A DNA stretch of 64,000 bases, from positions 99,638 through 163,637 of the forward strand of contig JAWLBM010000005.1 in the NCBI GenBank assembly GCA_041687675.1. The letters run 5' to 3'. The notes beneath the pieces were generated by a model, which saw only the letters and a list, made by a program, of their open reading frames with translations, was not told the origin of the DNA and made no database searches. Of this stretch, positions 25,144 through 32,770 are shown piece by piece (within the stretch, counting starts at the first letter, position 1; every line of letters starts with the position of its first letter). Source of the DNA: JAWLBM01 sp041687675 (lineage in GTDB: Bacteria; Pseudomonadota; Alphaproteobacteria; Rhizobiales; Pleomorphomonadaceae). The translations under genes were made by a program, and so were the position numbers.

Positions 25144-26367
25144 ATGGCAAGGGTTGGGAAGAGACTTAGCGCGCGAACCGTGGCGACCGCCTCCGAGCCA
25201 GGCAAATACGCCGACGGCGACGGGCTGTATCTCGTTGTCAGCCGCGACGGCGGGGGTGAGCGCCGGCGGTGGCTCCTGTACTTCAACTGGAACCGCAAGC
25301 GGCGGGAGATGGGCCTAGGGTCCGCCCGAGAGGTGTCCCTTGCCGATGCGCGGCGGTTGGCCGAGGAAGCGCGGCGCATGGTCCGGGAGGGCATTGACCC
25401 TATCGCCGCCCGAAAGGTGACCGAGCACGCCATCCCAACGTTCGGCGAGTTCGCCGACCAGCTGATCGCTTCCATCGAATTGGGCTTCAAGAACGAGAAG
25501 CACCGCTACCAGTGGCGACAGGCTCTGACCGTCTACGCGGCTCCGATCCGCGGGAAGCTCGTCAACGAGATCACGACGGAAGACGTCCTCGGCTGTCTCA
25601 ACCCGATCTGGTCGACCAAGCACGAGACGGCGTCGCGGCTCAGGGGGCGGATCGAACGAGTGCTGGACGCCGCGAAGGCGAGGGGACTTCGTGATGGCGA
25701 CAACCCAGCGCGTTGGCGGGGGCATCTCGCAAACCTTCTGCCGATGCGGCGGAAGCTGCTCCGCGGTCATCACCCCGCGATGCCATTTGCCGATGTCCCG
25801 GCCTTCGTCCGGCGCTTGCGGAAGCGAGACGCCGTCTCGGCGCTAGCGCTCGAGTTCCTGATCCTCACCGGAGCGCGAGCCGGTGAGGTGTTTGGCGCCA
25901 CCTGGGGGGAGATCGACATCGATGCCCGGCTCTGGACCATCCCGGGCGGGCGGATGAAGGCGGGCCGCACTCACCGCGTTCCGTTGACCGATCGAGCCAT
26001 GGAGATCCTTACGGCGGCCGAAAAGCTGCGGACCGATCCTCGCTCGTCTGCATTCGTCTTCCCAGGCGCCCGCCGCGGGCGGCCGCTGTCGAACATGGCG
26101 TTCAAGCAGCTTTTCGTTCGGATGGGCGTGGACGGCATTACCGCCCACGGTTTCCGCTCGTCCTTCCGCGACTGGGCCGGCGAGACGACGAGTTTTCCGC
26201 GGGAGGTCGCCGAGCAGGCGCTTGCGCATGTCGTGGGCGATGAGACCGAACGCGCCTACCGCCGGGGTGACGCGCTCGAGAAGCGGCGGCAGCTGATGGA
26301 GGCCTGGGCGCGACACTGCGAGGGCTCGATCCCCTCCACCGTCGTCCCGTTGCCCGCTACTGGGTGA
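25144..26367 (+). CDS. int: Tyrosine recombinase (island integrase)
   Basis: A 407-residue site-specific integrase with the P4-type layout. The N-terminal arm-binding domain (about 1-90, with KYADGDGLYLVV and RREMGLGSAREVSLADARRLAEEARRMVREGIDPI) is followed by a core-binding domain and the catalytic domain. Catalytic residues are visible: the first Arg in LTGARAGEVFGATW, HGFRSSFRDW (His and second Arg), and LAHVVGDETERAYRRGD (His and nucleophilic Tyr). The ATG at 25144 is chosen over a GTG at 25129 that would overlap the repeated TGGGGCCG element. Its place next to attL, reading inward, supports integration at tRNA-Arg. Confidence 0.95.
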   Translation: MARVGKRLSARTVATASEPGKYADGDGLYLVVSRDGGGERRRWLLYFNWNRKRREMGLGSAREVSLADARRLAEEARRMVREGIDPIAARKVTEHAIPTFGEFADQLIASIELGFKNEKHRYQWRQALTVYAAPIRGKLVNEITTEDVLGCLNPIWSTKHETASRLRGRIERVLDAAKARGLRDGDNPARWRGHLANLLPMRRKLLRGHHPAMPFADVPAFVRRLRKRDAVSALALEFLILTGARAGEVFGATWGEIDIDARLWTIPGGRMKAGRTHRVPLTDRAMEILTAAEKLRTDPRSSAFVFPGARRGRPLSNMAFKQLFVRMGVDGITAHGFRSSFRDWAGETTSFPREVAEQALAHVVGDETERAYRRGDALEKRRQLMEAWARHCEGSIPSTVVPLPATG

Positions 26368-26540
26368 GAATCAAGCCGAACCGATCCACCATTATCAAGG
26401 TCGCGTGGGAGTAAATCCACGCTGGGTGAACCGGCATCGCGCCCGCTCATAAAAAATCCGTGCGGGTTTTCCACAGCAGCCCTTCCACTATCCCTCGGGC
26501 TGATGTCAAGATCCGGCCATCCGAGTTCGAGGATGTCCGT

Positions 26541-26765
26541 ATGAACGTCACCCACGACCACCGCGAGACCTTCGCTTCGACGCCGATTGCCTACCGCATC
26601 GACGACGCGGCCCGCGTATCCGGCCTGTCTCGCACGACCCTCTATGAGCTGATCGGTTCCGGTGCCCTGCCGTCCGTGAAGGCCGGTGGCCGCCGGCTGA
26701 TCCTGGCCGATGACCTCCGGGCGTTCCTGACCGCCCAGCGCGAAGACACGGTGGCAACGAGCTAA
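26541..26765 (+). CDS. AlpA-type helix-turn-helix protein (excisionase-like)
   Basis: A 74-residue DNA-binding protein with the MerR-like winged helix of excisionases and AlpA: YRIDDAARVSGLSRTTLYELIGSGALPSVKAGGRRLILADDLRAFL. Such proteins bend DNA for excision or activate the integrase gene. The start at 26541 follows GAGGATGTCCGT. It overlaps the convergent ribbon-helix-helix gene by four bases at their 3' ends. It lies 173 bases after the integrase, in a stretch with AT-rich CATAAAAAATCCG but no other gene. Confidence 0.8.
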   Translation: MNVTHDHRETFASTPIAYRIDDAARVSGLSRTTLYELIGSGALPSVKAGGRRLILADDLRAFLTAQREDTVATS

Positions 26766-27286
26766 CTGCCGTGACCTTTCCCGTCCCCGCGAGAAGGGGC
26801 GGTGAGCCCCTCGCTCATGCGCTGGGTTTCGTCGGGCTCGGAGGCGAAAACGTTGATGACGCGGGCAAGCATCTCTCCCTTCGCGGCCGCTCGTTCGCGC
26901 TCAGCCCGGGACATGGCCTCCACGCCGGCGATCGGAATGTTCCGGGTGAGCATGTCCCGGATCATCCAATCGAGCGCGGCCCTGACGGCTACAGCGGTAA
27001 AGGCGTCTGTGGTCGCTGTACGGCCGGTGTATTTCTCGATCCCTCGCACGACGTGGGCAATGGCCGAAAGCTCCTGGCCAAGCGAGCTATTGAAGACGAG
27101 CTCGAAGTACGAGGTGCCGCGGAGGCTCTCTTCCAAGCGGTGCTCGACCTCCTGAGCAAGGGATCGACCACTCTGCGAGGCTGCGGCCGTGAGGGTGTCT
27201 CGGAGTTCCCTCGTGGTCCGCATGTTGAGCGGATAGCGCTTCCCCGCGCCGTCCTCACCGGCAAGGCCCTTTGCTCGCCTCGGCAT
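26762..27286 (-). CDS. Arc-type ribbon-helix-helix DNA-binding protein
   Basis: A 174-residue protein whose first third is an Arc/MetJ-type ribbon-helix-helix: KRYPLNMRTTRELRDTLTAAASQSGRSLAQEVEHRLEESL (about residues 15-55). A helical C-terminal part without a known domain follows. The start MPRRAKGLAGEDG at 27286 is the best ATG. It is divergent from the second AlpA-type gene, and the gap between them holds two matching inverted repeats (27319-27334, 27375-27392). It may therefore repress both itself and the plus-strand replication genes. The 125-aa C-terminal region could be an oligomerisation or effector domain. Confidence 0.7.
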   Translation of the reverse strand: MPRRAKGLAGEDGAGKRYPLNMRTTRELRDTLTAAASQSGRSLAQEVEHRLEESLRGTSYFELVFNSSLGQELSAIAHVVRGIEKYTGRTATTDAFTAVAVRAALDWMIRDMLTRNIPIAGVEAMSRAERERAAAKGEMLARVINVFASEPDETQRMSEGLTAPSRGDGKGHGS

Positions 27287-27318
27287 CTTCCCCTCCCGTA
27301 CCATCGAATGTGGATTGT

Positions 27319-27334
27319 GCGTGATCTATCACGC
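27319..27334. promoter_or_regulatory. Operator-like palindrome 1
   Basis: GCGTGATCTATCACGC is a 7-bp perfect inverted repeat around CT, 33 bases upstream of the ribbon-helix-helix start. A sister site lies 56 bp away, about five helical turns, on the side of the divergent AlpA-type gene. Confidence 0.5.
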
Positions 27335-27374
27335 GCCATACTTGACGGTCAACTCGCGCCGAAGTTATAACTCT

Positions 27375-27392
27375 GCGTGATAGTTCACGTGC
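27375..27392. promoter_or_regulatory. Operator-like palindrome 2
   Basis: GCGTGATAGTTCACGTGC shares GCGTGATNN(A/T)TCACG with the site at 27319-27334. It lies 22 bases before the AlpA-type ATG, where a bound repressor would block transcription or translation initiation. Confidence 0.45.
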
Positions 27393-27413
27393 GCATCCGA
27401 AAGGGGCAGGGCA

Positions 27414-27605
27414 ATGCGGTCGAGTGACATGGAAGCGGTCTTGAACAGGCCGGTGATCAGCGTGGAGCAGGCCGGCGAAGTATTCGGCCTCTCCCGGAAC
27501 GCCGCGTACGCGGCTGTACGGAACGGGGCAATCCCGTCGCTTCGCTTCGGCCGCAAGCTGGTCGTTCCGACCAGTGCGGTGCGTCGAATGCTTGGCGTTG
27601 GCTGA
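27414..27605 (+). CDS. Second AlpA/MerR-type helix-turn-helix protein
   Basis: A 63-residue protein containing the same excisionase-type fold, VISVEQAGEVFGLSRNAAYAAVRNGAIPSLRFGRKLVVPTSAVRRML. It has AAAGGGGCAGG upstream of the ATG. It is the first plus-strand gene after the operator pair and is followed nine bases after its stop by a 13-bp perfect hairpin. Having two AlpA-type genes suggests one for excision control and one for replication control, but which does what cannot be read here. Confidence 0.75.
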   Translation: MRSSDMEAVLNRPVISVEQAGEVFGLSRNAAYAAVRNGAIPSLRFGRKLVVPTSAVRRMLGVG

Positions 27606-27614
27606 AAAGCAAAG

Positions 27615-27647
27615 GGCCCAGCTGCGAGTGCAAGTCGCAGCTGGGCC
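27615..27647. repeat. 13-bp perfect inverted repeat (strong hairpin)
   Basis: GGCCCAGCTGCGA at 27615-27627 pairs exactly with TCGCAGCTGGGCC at 27635-27647 across a 7-base loop. On the minus strand it is followed by TTTGCTTTT, like a terminator; on the plus strand it is followed by AAAAATC. It separates the AlpA-type gene from the replication operon. A terminator for minus-strand transcripts, an attenuator and a protein-binding site are all possible. Confidence 0.6.
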
Positions 27648-27680
27648 AAAAATCAACCTCCCCCGAAAGGAAGTCGAAGC

Positions 27681-27839
27681 ATGACAAAGATAGCGCGTTT
27701 GCCCGCCAATGTCACGGGCGTTCCTTCCCCTGAAATCGCCTTGGCCGTCGCCTGGGTGCTCTCCCGCGTCCCGACAACGACCACGCTCGCCCGGCTGCAC
27801 GCCGAGGCGGCGGGCCTCGGAGGGCAGCGTGATGCTTAA
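27681..27839 (+). CDS. Short island protein, 52 residues
   Basis: This short frame (MTKIARLPANVTG through GGQRDA) has AAGGAAG nine bases before its ATG and overlaps the start of the next gene by eight bases (ATGCTTAA), the same compact packing used by the following genes. It has no recognisable domain. It probably opens the replication operon and may be a small regulator or a leader peptide. Confidence 0.5.
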   Translation: MTKIARLPANVTGVPSPEIALAVAWVLSRVPTTTTLARLHAEAAGLGGQRDA

Positions 27840-28155
27840 TGTCCTCGGATCGCACCGCAGCATCACGAAGCTGGTCGTAAGGATCGCAGACGGCGACGGC
27901 GCCCTGATCGCGGTGAAGGGTCGCGCGGCTTGGGCGCTTGACCAGCTGATCGCGGCCGGCGAACGGGGGTGCACCCCCATCGAGAACCCTGCCCCCAGGT
28001 GGGCCCACTACGCCTGGCTCCTCCGGCAGGACGGGATCGTCGTCGAAACGGTGCACGAGCCGCACGGCGGCCCCTATGCCGGGAACCACGCCCGGTACGT
28101 TCTCCGGTCGCCCATCCACGTTGTTGCCGCCGAGTACGAAGGAGGTGCCCAGTGA
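27832..28155 (+). CDS. Winged-helix domain protein
   Basis: A 107-residue protein with a winged-helix-like pattern, in which the stretch SITKLVVRIADGDGALIAVKGRAAWALDQLIAAGERGCTPIENPAPRWAHYAWLLRQDGIVVETV is typical of small proteins in integrative elements. GAHY/HEPH-like wing residues follow (VHEPHGGPYAGNHARYVL). It starts inside the end of the 52-aa gene and its TGA overlaps the GTG start of the primase gene, so the three are translationally coupled. Its role is probably in regulating or assisting replication. Confidence 0.7.
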   Translation: MLNVLGSHRSITKLVVRIADGDGALIAVKGRAAWALDQLIAAGERGCTPIENPAPRWAHYAWLLRQDGIVVETVHEPHGGPYAGNHARYVLRSPIHVVAAEYEGGAQ

Positions 28156-30674
28156 GCGCCGCCGAACAGACATTCCGCGCCGAGAACACCTGCGGCGGCT
28201 TCGATTTCTCGACAGGGTGGGGCGACCCGGTTCCGCCGCGTCCTGAAATGCCTCCGCTCGAATTGCCGCGTATCCCGGCCCTCCTCGACCTCATGGCTCG
28301 CGAGCAATGGATTGTCTGGCAGTACGTGTGGGACGACCGGCGCAAAACGTGGACGAAGCCGCCACACTCCCCGCGGACAGGGCACAAGTGCAGCGCGACC
28401 GATCAGGCGCACTGGACGACGTTCGAGGCTGCTTGCGACTTCTGCCGCACCCATCCGGGCTACGGGGTGGGGTTCGCCCTCTCACCGACCGATGACCTGA
28501 CGGGCATAGACCTCGACAAGTGCATCAGTCCTGAGACCGGGGCCCTCGCGCCGTGGGCAGAAAGCGTTCTTGCGCTGAAGGAGACTTACGCCGAACGGTC
28601 CCCGTCGGGCGCCGGTATCCGCCTGTTTGCCCGCGGCAAGATCGACCGCACGTTGAAGTACGACCGGGCGGGCGTAGAAATCTACGGCGAAGGCCGATAC
28701 CTGACGGTGACCGGGAGGCACATCAGCGGTGCGCCTGTCGATATCAGCGAGGCCCCGGGCACCCTTGCCGCCCTGCAAGAGCGTATAGCGTCATTCAAGG
28801 GCAAGGAAGATCCGAAACCCCAGGCCGAGAGCACAGCGCACCGCCAGGAAAAGGCCGGCGAGGCGGCGGGCGACGGCTTTTTTCGCAACGTGAACGACGC
28901 CGCCATGCGCAAATTCGCGGCATGGGTGCCGAACTTGTTTCCCAACGCCTACGAAAGCCGCAATGGCTGGCGCGTCGCTTCAGTTGACCTGGACCGCAAT
29001 CTTGAAGAAGACCTCTCAATACAGCCGGAAGGGATCGTGGACTGGGGCGTCGCCGACCAGGGCGACCCGCAAGAAGGCAAGCGGACGCCGATCGACCTGG
29101 TAATCGAGTGGAAGCGCGGCTCGCTCCGCTTCCCGTTGAGCGCACGTGAAGCCGCGTTCTGGCTCTGTGAGCAGCTGAAGACCGACCCGTCGGCTTTGGG
29201 GTGGACGGACGGCGAGGCGGAAGCGAAAGCCGCGGCCGAGGCGGCGGATGCCGACACGGCGTATGATCCCTGGGCGAAGTACCCTGTCCCGACATTTCCT
29301 CTCGACTGCCTGCCGGATGGGGTAGCCCGGTTCGTTCAGGCGACGTCGTTGCAGACGGGCGGATGCGTCTCCGCCGTTTCATTCGCAGCCCTAGTGGCCA
29401 TCAGCGGCGGCATCGACCACGGCTGGCGGTTGCGGATGCACCGCCACTCCCCATGGCGGGTGTCGCCGCGTCTGTGGGGGCTGCTCGTTGGTGAGCCTTC
29501 TACGAAAAAGACGCCGATCGTTAATGCCGTACTGTCGCCGCTCGAGCGGCGCGAGGAGCGCTCGCGCCGCGCCTACGCCGATGCGGTTCGCCAGTGGAAG
29601 GACTGCGGCGGCGATGACGCCAGCGAGCCCCAGCCGCCGACCCGCTTCGTCGCAACTGATGTAACGGTCGAGAAGCTCGGCGAGGTGCTGGCCGGACAGA
29701 CGCGCGGGATCATGATCAAGCGCGACGAGCTGACGGGCTGGTTCGCATCGATGGAGCGCTACGGCGGCACCGGGGCCGGTTCGGCCGACCGTCCGTTCTG
29801 GCTCGAGGCCTACAACGGCGGGTCCTACTCGATCGACCGCATCAAGCGCGGCTCAATCTTTATCGAGAACCTGTCGTGTTCGATAATCGGAGGCTTGCAG
29901 CCAGAGCGCTTGCAGGAACTGCACGGGCTGACATCGGACGGGCTGTTGCAGCGGTTCGTCCCCGTGATGGTGGGTCCGCCGCGGTTCCCCGAGGACCGCC
30001 CGTTTCCGAACGTCGCTGAGGAATGGGGCGCCCTTTTCGACGCCCTAATCGCCACCCGCCCCGCGCTTCGTCACGATTTGGTTTTCGACGACGAGGCGCT
30101 TCTCGCCGCAGAAGCCTTCCGGCGCGAACTGCATGACATCGAGCAGGCGGTGGGTGGGTTGGCCGCCGGCTTCCAGGCGTTCGCTGGCAAGCTGCCGGGC
30201 ACGTTCGGTTCCCTCTGCCTCGTGTTGCACCTCGCGCGCGATCCGATCACGCAGCACACCCGTCCGGTAGGTACCGAGACCGTCGAGGCGGCGGCGCGGA
30301 TCGTGCGCGAGTTCGTGATCCCACATGCGATGGAGTTCTACCGGACCGCCGAGACAAAAACGGTGGGCGACCGCCTGCAGCGCATCGCGAGCTACATCCT
30401 CACGAGTGGCAAGGATCGCTTCGTGCCGTCCGACTTCACCCGCAACGTCGCCCTGCTGGCCGGCATGTCGGTGCCGGATCTGTTCGCCGCCGTATCGCCG
30501 CTGGTTGCCGGGGGCTGGCTGGTTCCGAACGACCCACGCTACCCGAAGGAGTGGCGCCTCACGGCAGGCGTCCGCGCCCGGTTCGCAGAACGGGCCAGGG
30601 AAGAGGAGCGGCGCAAGGAGCAACTCGCCGCGGCGATGAAGTCTCCCCGTCGGGCCAGTGGGGGGCAGAAATGA
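28152..30674 (+). CDS. DUF3987 primase-helicase-like replication protein
   Basis: An 840-residue protein starting at the GTG at 28152, which overlaps the previous stop. The N-terminal 250 residues resemble a bifunctional primase-polymerase: GVGFALSPTDDLTGIDLDKC carries the paired aspartates of the AEP active site, and YAERSPSGAGIRLFARGKI provides the basic motif. A DUF3987 helicase-like region follows, with a Walker A-like GEPSTKKTPIVNAVL and the Walker B region IMIKRDELTGWFASMERYGG. Such proteins replicate plasmids, phages and satellites. No separate helicase gene is present, so this one should supply both activities for the island. Confidence 0.85.
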   Translation: MSAAEQTFRAENTCGGFDFSTGWGDPVPPRPEMPPLELPRIPALLDLMAREQWIVWQYVWDDRRKTWTKPPHSPRTGHKCSATDQAHWTTFEAACDFCRTHPGYGVGFALSPTDDLTGIDLDKCISPETGALAPWAESVLALKETYAERSPSGAGIRLFARGKIDRTLKYDRAGVEIYGEGRYLTVTGRHISGAPVDISEAPGTLAALQERIASFKGKEDPKPQAESTAHRQEKAGEAAGDGFFRNVNDAAMRKFAAWVPNLFPNAYESRNGWRVASVDLDRNLEEDLSIQPEGIVDWGVADQGDPQEGKRTPIDLVIEWKRGSLRFPLSAREAAFWLCEQLKTDPSALGWTDGEAEAKAAAEAADADTAYDPWAKYPVPTFPLDCLPDGVARFVQATSLQTGGCVSAVSFAALVAISGGIDHGWRLRMHRHSPWRVSPRLWGLLVGEPSTKKTPIVNAVLSPLERREERSRRAYADAVRQWKDCGGDDASEPQPPTRFVATDVTVEKLGEVLAGQTRGIMIKRDELTGWFASMERYGGTGAGSADRPFWLEAYNGGSYSIDRIKRGSIFIENLSCSIIGGLQPERLQELHGLTSDGLLQRFVPVMVGPPRFPEDRPFPNVAEEWGALFDALIATRPALRHDLVFDDEALLAAEAFRRELHDIEQAVGGLAAGFQAFAGKLPGTFGSLCLVLHLARDPITQHTRPVGTETVEAAARIVREFVIPHAMEFYRTAETKTVGDRLQRIASYILTSGKDRFVPSDFTRNVALLAGMSVPDLFAAVSPLVAGGWLVPNDPRYPKEWRLTAGVRARFAERAREEERRKEQLAAAMKSPRRASGGQK

Positions 30675-30892
30675 CAGCCCCTCACTCCATCGCATTTATC
30701 GAACTCTGCGATGAATGCGATACGCGTACGCGAAGGAGATACATATCCTCCTCTTTTTACGTATTTGTCAGGATATTCTCTCCCCTGGCTGGAGTTGATG
30801 CGACTCTCGCGCGCGCGTGTATCGCATTTATCGCAGACCTCCTCCACGGGCGGGATAACCGGACCGGTGCAATGGGAGGAGCAGCGCCATGA
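30671..30892 (+). CDS. Possible small protein over the iteron region
   Basis: A 73-residue frame (MTAPHSIAFIELCDECD...) whose ATG overlaps the primase TGA (ATGA). The overlap favours translation, but the body contains the repeated ATCGCATTTATCG elements and lacks recognisable domains, so its coding status is uncertain. An alternative frame at 30711 is equally unsupported. The sequence may primarily be a replication origin. Confidence 0.35.
   Translation: MTAPHSIAFIELCDECDTRTRRRYISSSFYVFVRIFSPLAGVDATLARACIAFIADLLHGRDNRTGAMGGAAP
30689..30834. repeat. Iteron-like repeats downstream of the primase gene
   Basis: Three copies of a 14-15 bp element occur: ATCGCATTTATCGA at 30689-30702, the same element inverted at 30708-30722 (TATCGCATTCATCGC on the minus strand), and TATCGCATTTATCGC at 30820-30834. 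The second and third match over 18 bases apart from one C/T change. An AT-rich tract (about 30743-30775) lies between. This fits a primase-adjacent replication origin, which is inference. Confidence 0.55.
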
Positions 30893-31116
30893 CCCAGCCG
30901 GAGTTCTGGTTCTTCGAGATGCCCCCCTATCCGGTGACGGCTCCGGAGATACCGCCTGACGTGCAGCCCATCATGTTCCCCGCCACCGTGGCGGCGACCG
31001 CCCGCGCTGGCGTGATCTGGTCCGCCCTGCGCGGCCGCGGTACGTGCCGCTACTACCGGCACCACCGCTCCAACCACCACGACGACGAGTGGAAACTTGT
31101 AAAGGAGGCCTGCTGA
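30889..31116 (+). CDS. Small island protein of unknown function
   Basis: A 75-residue protein (MTQPEFWFFEMPPYPV...) with a GGGAGGAG ribosome-binding site ten bases upstream. It ends with a basic, histidine-rich tail (RYYRHHRSNHHDDEWK). Its stop overlaps the ATG of the next HTH gene by one base (TGATG). I do not recognise the family; it may bind metal or nucleic acid through the tail, but nothing proves this. Confidence 0.6.
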   Translation: MTQPEFWFFEMPPYPVTAPEIPPDVQPIMFPATVAATARAGVIWSALRGRGTCRYYRHHRSNHHDDEWKLVKEAC

Positions 31117-31373
31117 TGCCCCGCCCCAGCAAATACAACCGCCCCCCTTCGCCGATCACCGGCTGGCAGCTGAGAGCCGCCCGCGCCGCCCTCGGTCTCG
31201 ACCAAGTCGAGGTCGCCTCGACCATCGGCGTCTCGCCCCGCTCGATCATGCTTTGGGAGGCGACTGACGGTCCGATCCCCGCGCAGGCCTACAAACCCCA
31301 CGCCCTCGTCGCCGCCCTCGAGGCCGCCGGCGTGGCGTTGACGGCGAACGGCATCAAGAGGGTCTCGCCATGA
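31116..31373 (+). CDS. Xre-type helix-turn-helix regulator
   Basis: An 85-residue DNA-binding protein with a Cro/CI-type helix-turn-helix, ITGWQLRAARAALGLDQVEVASTIGVSPRSIMLWEA (about residues 14-48). It has AAAGGAGG eight bases before the ATG. It is the last gene of the island's replication and regulation module. The next 142 bases contain no gene, and the cargo region with opposite strand use begins beyond. Confidence 0.8.
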   Translation: MPRPSKYNRPPSPITGWQLRAARAALGLDQVEVASTIGVSPRSIMLWEATDGPIPAQAYKPHALVAALEAAGVALTANGIKRVSP

Positions 31374-31515
31374 CCACGGCGCCGAACGACCGCTTTCTGA
31401 CACTCGCCCGCAGCCCGCCGAATTCAACATGACTGACCAGTTAATCAAGTTCTCACAAGCCGGCCAACGGCTTCTGTAAATCGATTTACTGGCTACACTC
31501 CGCACCCCGTCGAAC

Positions 31516-32230
31516 CTAGACTAGGCTGGCGTCCGCCGCCTCCTCAAGGCCGAGTGCGCCCTCCATGTAGCCGAGAAAGGCGCCGTCGTAGGGGTGTGGC
31601 CACCAGTAGACGCCCGGCCTGCCGGTTACGGGTTCGAGCGCGAGTTGCTCGATCTTCTCCGCCCACAATTGGACGCTGCCCTCGAGCAGATCCCTCGAGG
31701 AGACAGCTGCGGCTCGGGAGAGGCGCTCCTTTAGCGCCGGGTCGACAATCACGAGTCGGGTACCGGTGGCGATCACTCGTCCCTCTTCCGCAGCCTCTGG
31801 GTAGTCGCGGGCGGCTTCCGCCCGCCGAAGCGGGTTCTTCTCCGCTCCGCCGGTGCCGCGCAACTCGGCCGCCATTGCTCGGGTGACGAGCGCCGCTGGG
31901 CTGAAGTCGCCATCCAACAGCCCATCGCAGAAGAAACGCTCGAGGACATGGCCGGGTGCGGCGGCCGCAGGATGCAGGGTCAGCCCCTCGGTCGCTCCGA
32001 CAAGGAAATCATGCACCGCCCCGGGTTCGTCCGCTTCGCCGTGGCGGTTGACCCGACCCCCGGTCTGGATCAGCGAGGCCAGCGAGAAGCGCTCGCGGAA
32101 GGCCGAGCGGAACGAAATGTCGACCCCCGCCTCGACGAGGCTCGTCGCCACGAGCATCCAGTTGGCCGGGTGCGCCGAGCCGGGACGCAGGCGATCGACG
32201 ACCGCGCGGAGGATCGCAGCGCGGTCGAGG
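31516..32230 (-). pseudogene. Cas3 helicase, C-terminal fragment
   Basis: About 238 residues of a Cas3-type CRISPR helicase-nuclease remain. Helicase motifs V and VI are clear: WMLVATSLVEAGVDISF and LASLIQTGGRVNRHGE. A C-terminal domain follows, ending WWPHPYDGAFLGYMEGALGLEEA. The HD nuclease domain, Walker A and DEAD-like motifs are absent. Similarity starts at LDRAAILRAVVDRL, immediately at the border of a CRISPR repeat (32231), and the reading frame then runs through the repeats to 32409. No other cas gene is nearby. The protein cannot be a working Cas3, so I call it a remnant. Confidence 0.8.
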
Positions 32231-32328
32231 GTCGCCTCCTTCGCGGAGGCTTGGATCGAAACCGTATCTACGACGCCGGCTCGCCGCGGGTCTGCCGTCG
32301 CCTCCTTCGCGGAGGCGTGGATCGTGAC
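32231..32328 (+). CRISPR. Two-repeat CRISPR relic, type I-C-like
   Basis: Two 32-base repeats (32231-32262, 32297-32328) flank one 34-base spacer. Each repeat starts GTCGCC and has the palindrome GCCTCCTTCGCGGAGGC followed by TGGATCG. The first ends GAAAC, the second is degenerate at its end (GTGAC), as terminal repeats often are. The GTCGCC start, GC stem and GGATCGAAAC end match the type I-C repeat family. The copies differ at three positions. There is no recognisable leader: the left flank is cas3 coding sequence. It is unlikely to be active. Confidence 0.72.
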
Positions 32329-32409
32329 GTTGAGCAAGGGGCACGATCCCATGGCGGATGCGATGATGAGGCTGCGCTGGCTTGGCTGGATGGGTGAAGG
32401 CCGGCCCAC

Positions 32410-32770
32410 ACGCGAGGCGATAACAGGGGCGGCCTTCGGGTCGCCCTCTCTGTTTCTGCGATCGGCGATCGGCCCTTCCGTTCCGCGCCGAGGAACAGGT
32501 GGATCGGCGCGCCCGCTACAGGGCTATGGATTGCACGCGATCGGACGGCTTAGCTACCGTCGAGCTAAACCACTAGGGACACGACCGCACCAGTAGGTAT
32601 CTGCCTCGCCTCGCGGTATCCTCCACAAAGAGTATCGCGGGAGGGGTGAATGGTGAACGAGAGCATCGCTTGAAATTTTGCGGCTTCGCGCGGGCTTCCC
32701 GCTATCAGGACAAGCCGAGGCGGTTAGTACACGTTCAGCGCCTGGCATTTCGAAACGCAAGGAGCCACCC
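32410..32770. other. Cargo intergenic region, no gene seen
   Basis: 361 bp with frames in several directions but no recognisable protein. A short inverted repeat TTAGCT...AGCTAA at 32550-32568 is present, and the base composition shifts toward AT from about 32660 onward ahead of the Tae4-like gene. Confidence 0.4.

Noticed and set aside
32231..32328. Repeats as REP-type palindromes
   Set aside because: Length 32, spacer 34, GTCGCC start, GC stem and GGATCGAAAC end fit type I-C CRISPR repeats better, and Cas3 sequence is adjacent. REP elements remain a minor alternative.
32550..32568. TTAGCT...AGCTAA stem as a tRNA fragment
   Set aside because: It has a D-arm-like look on the minus strand but no acceptor, anticodon or T arm around it.
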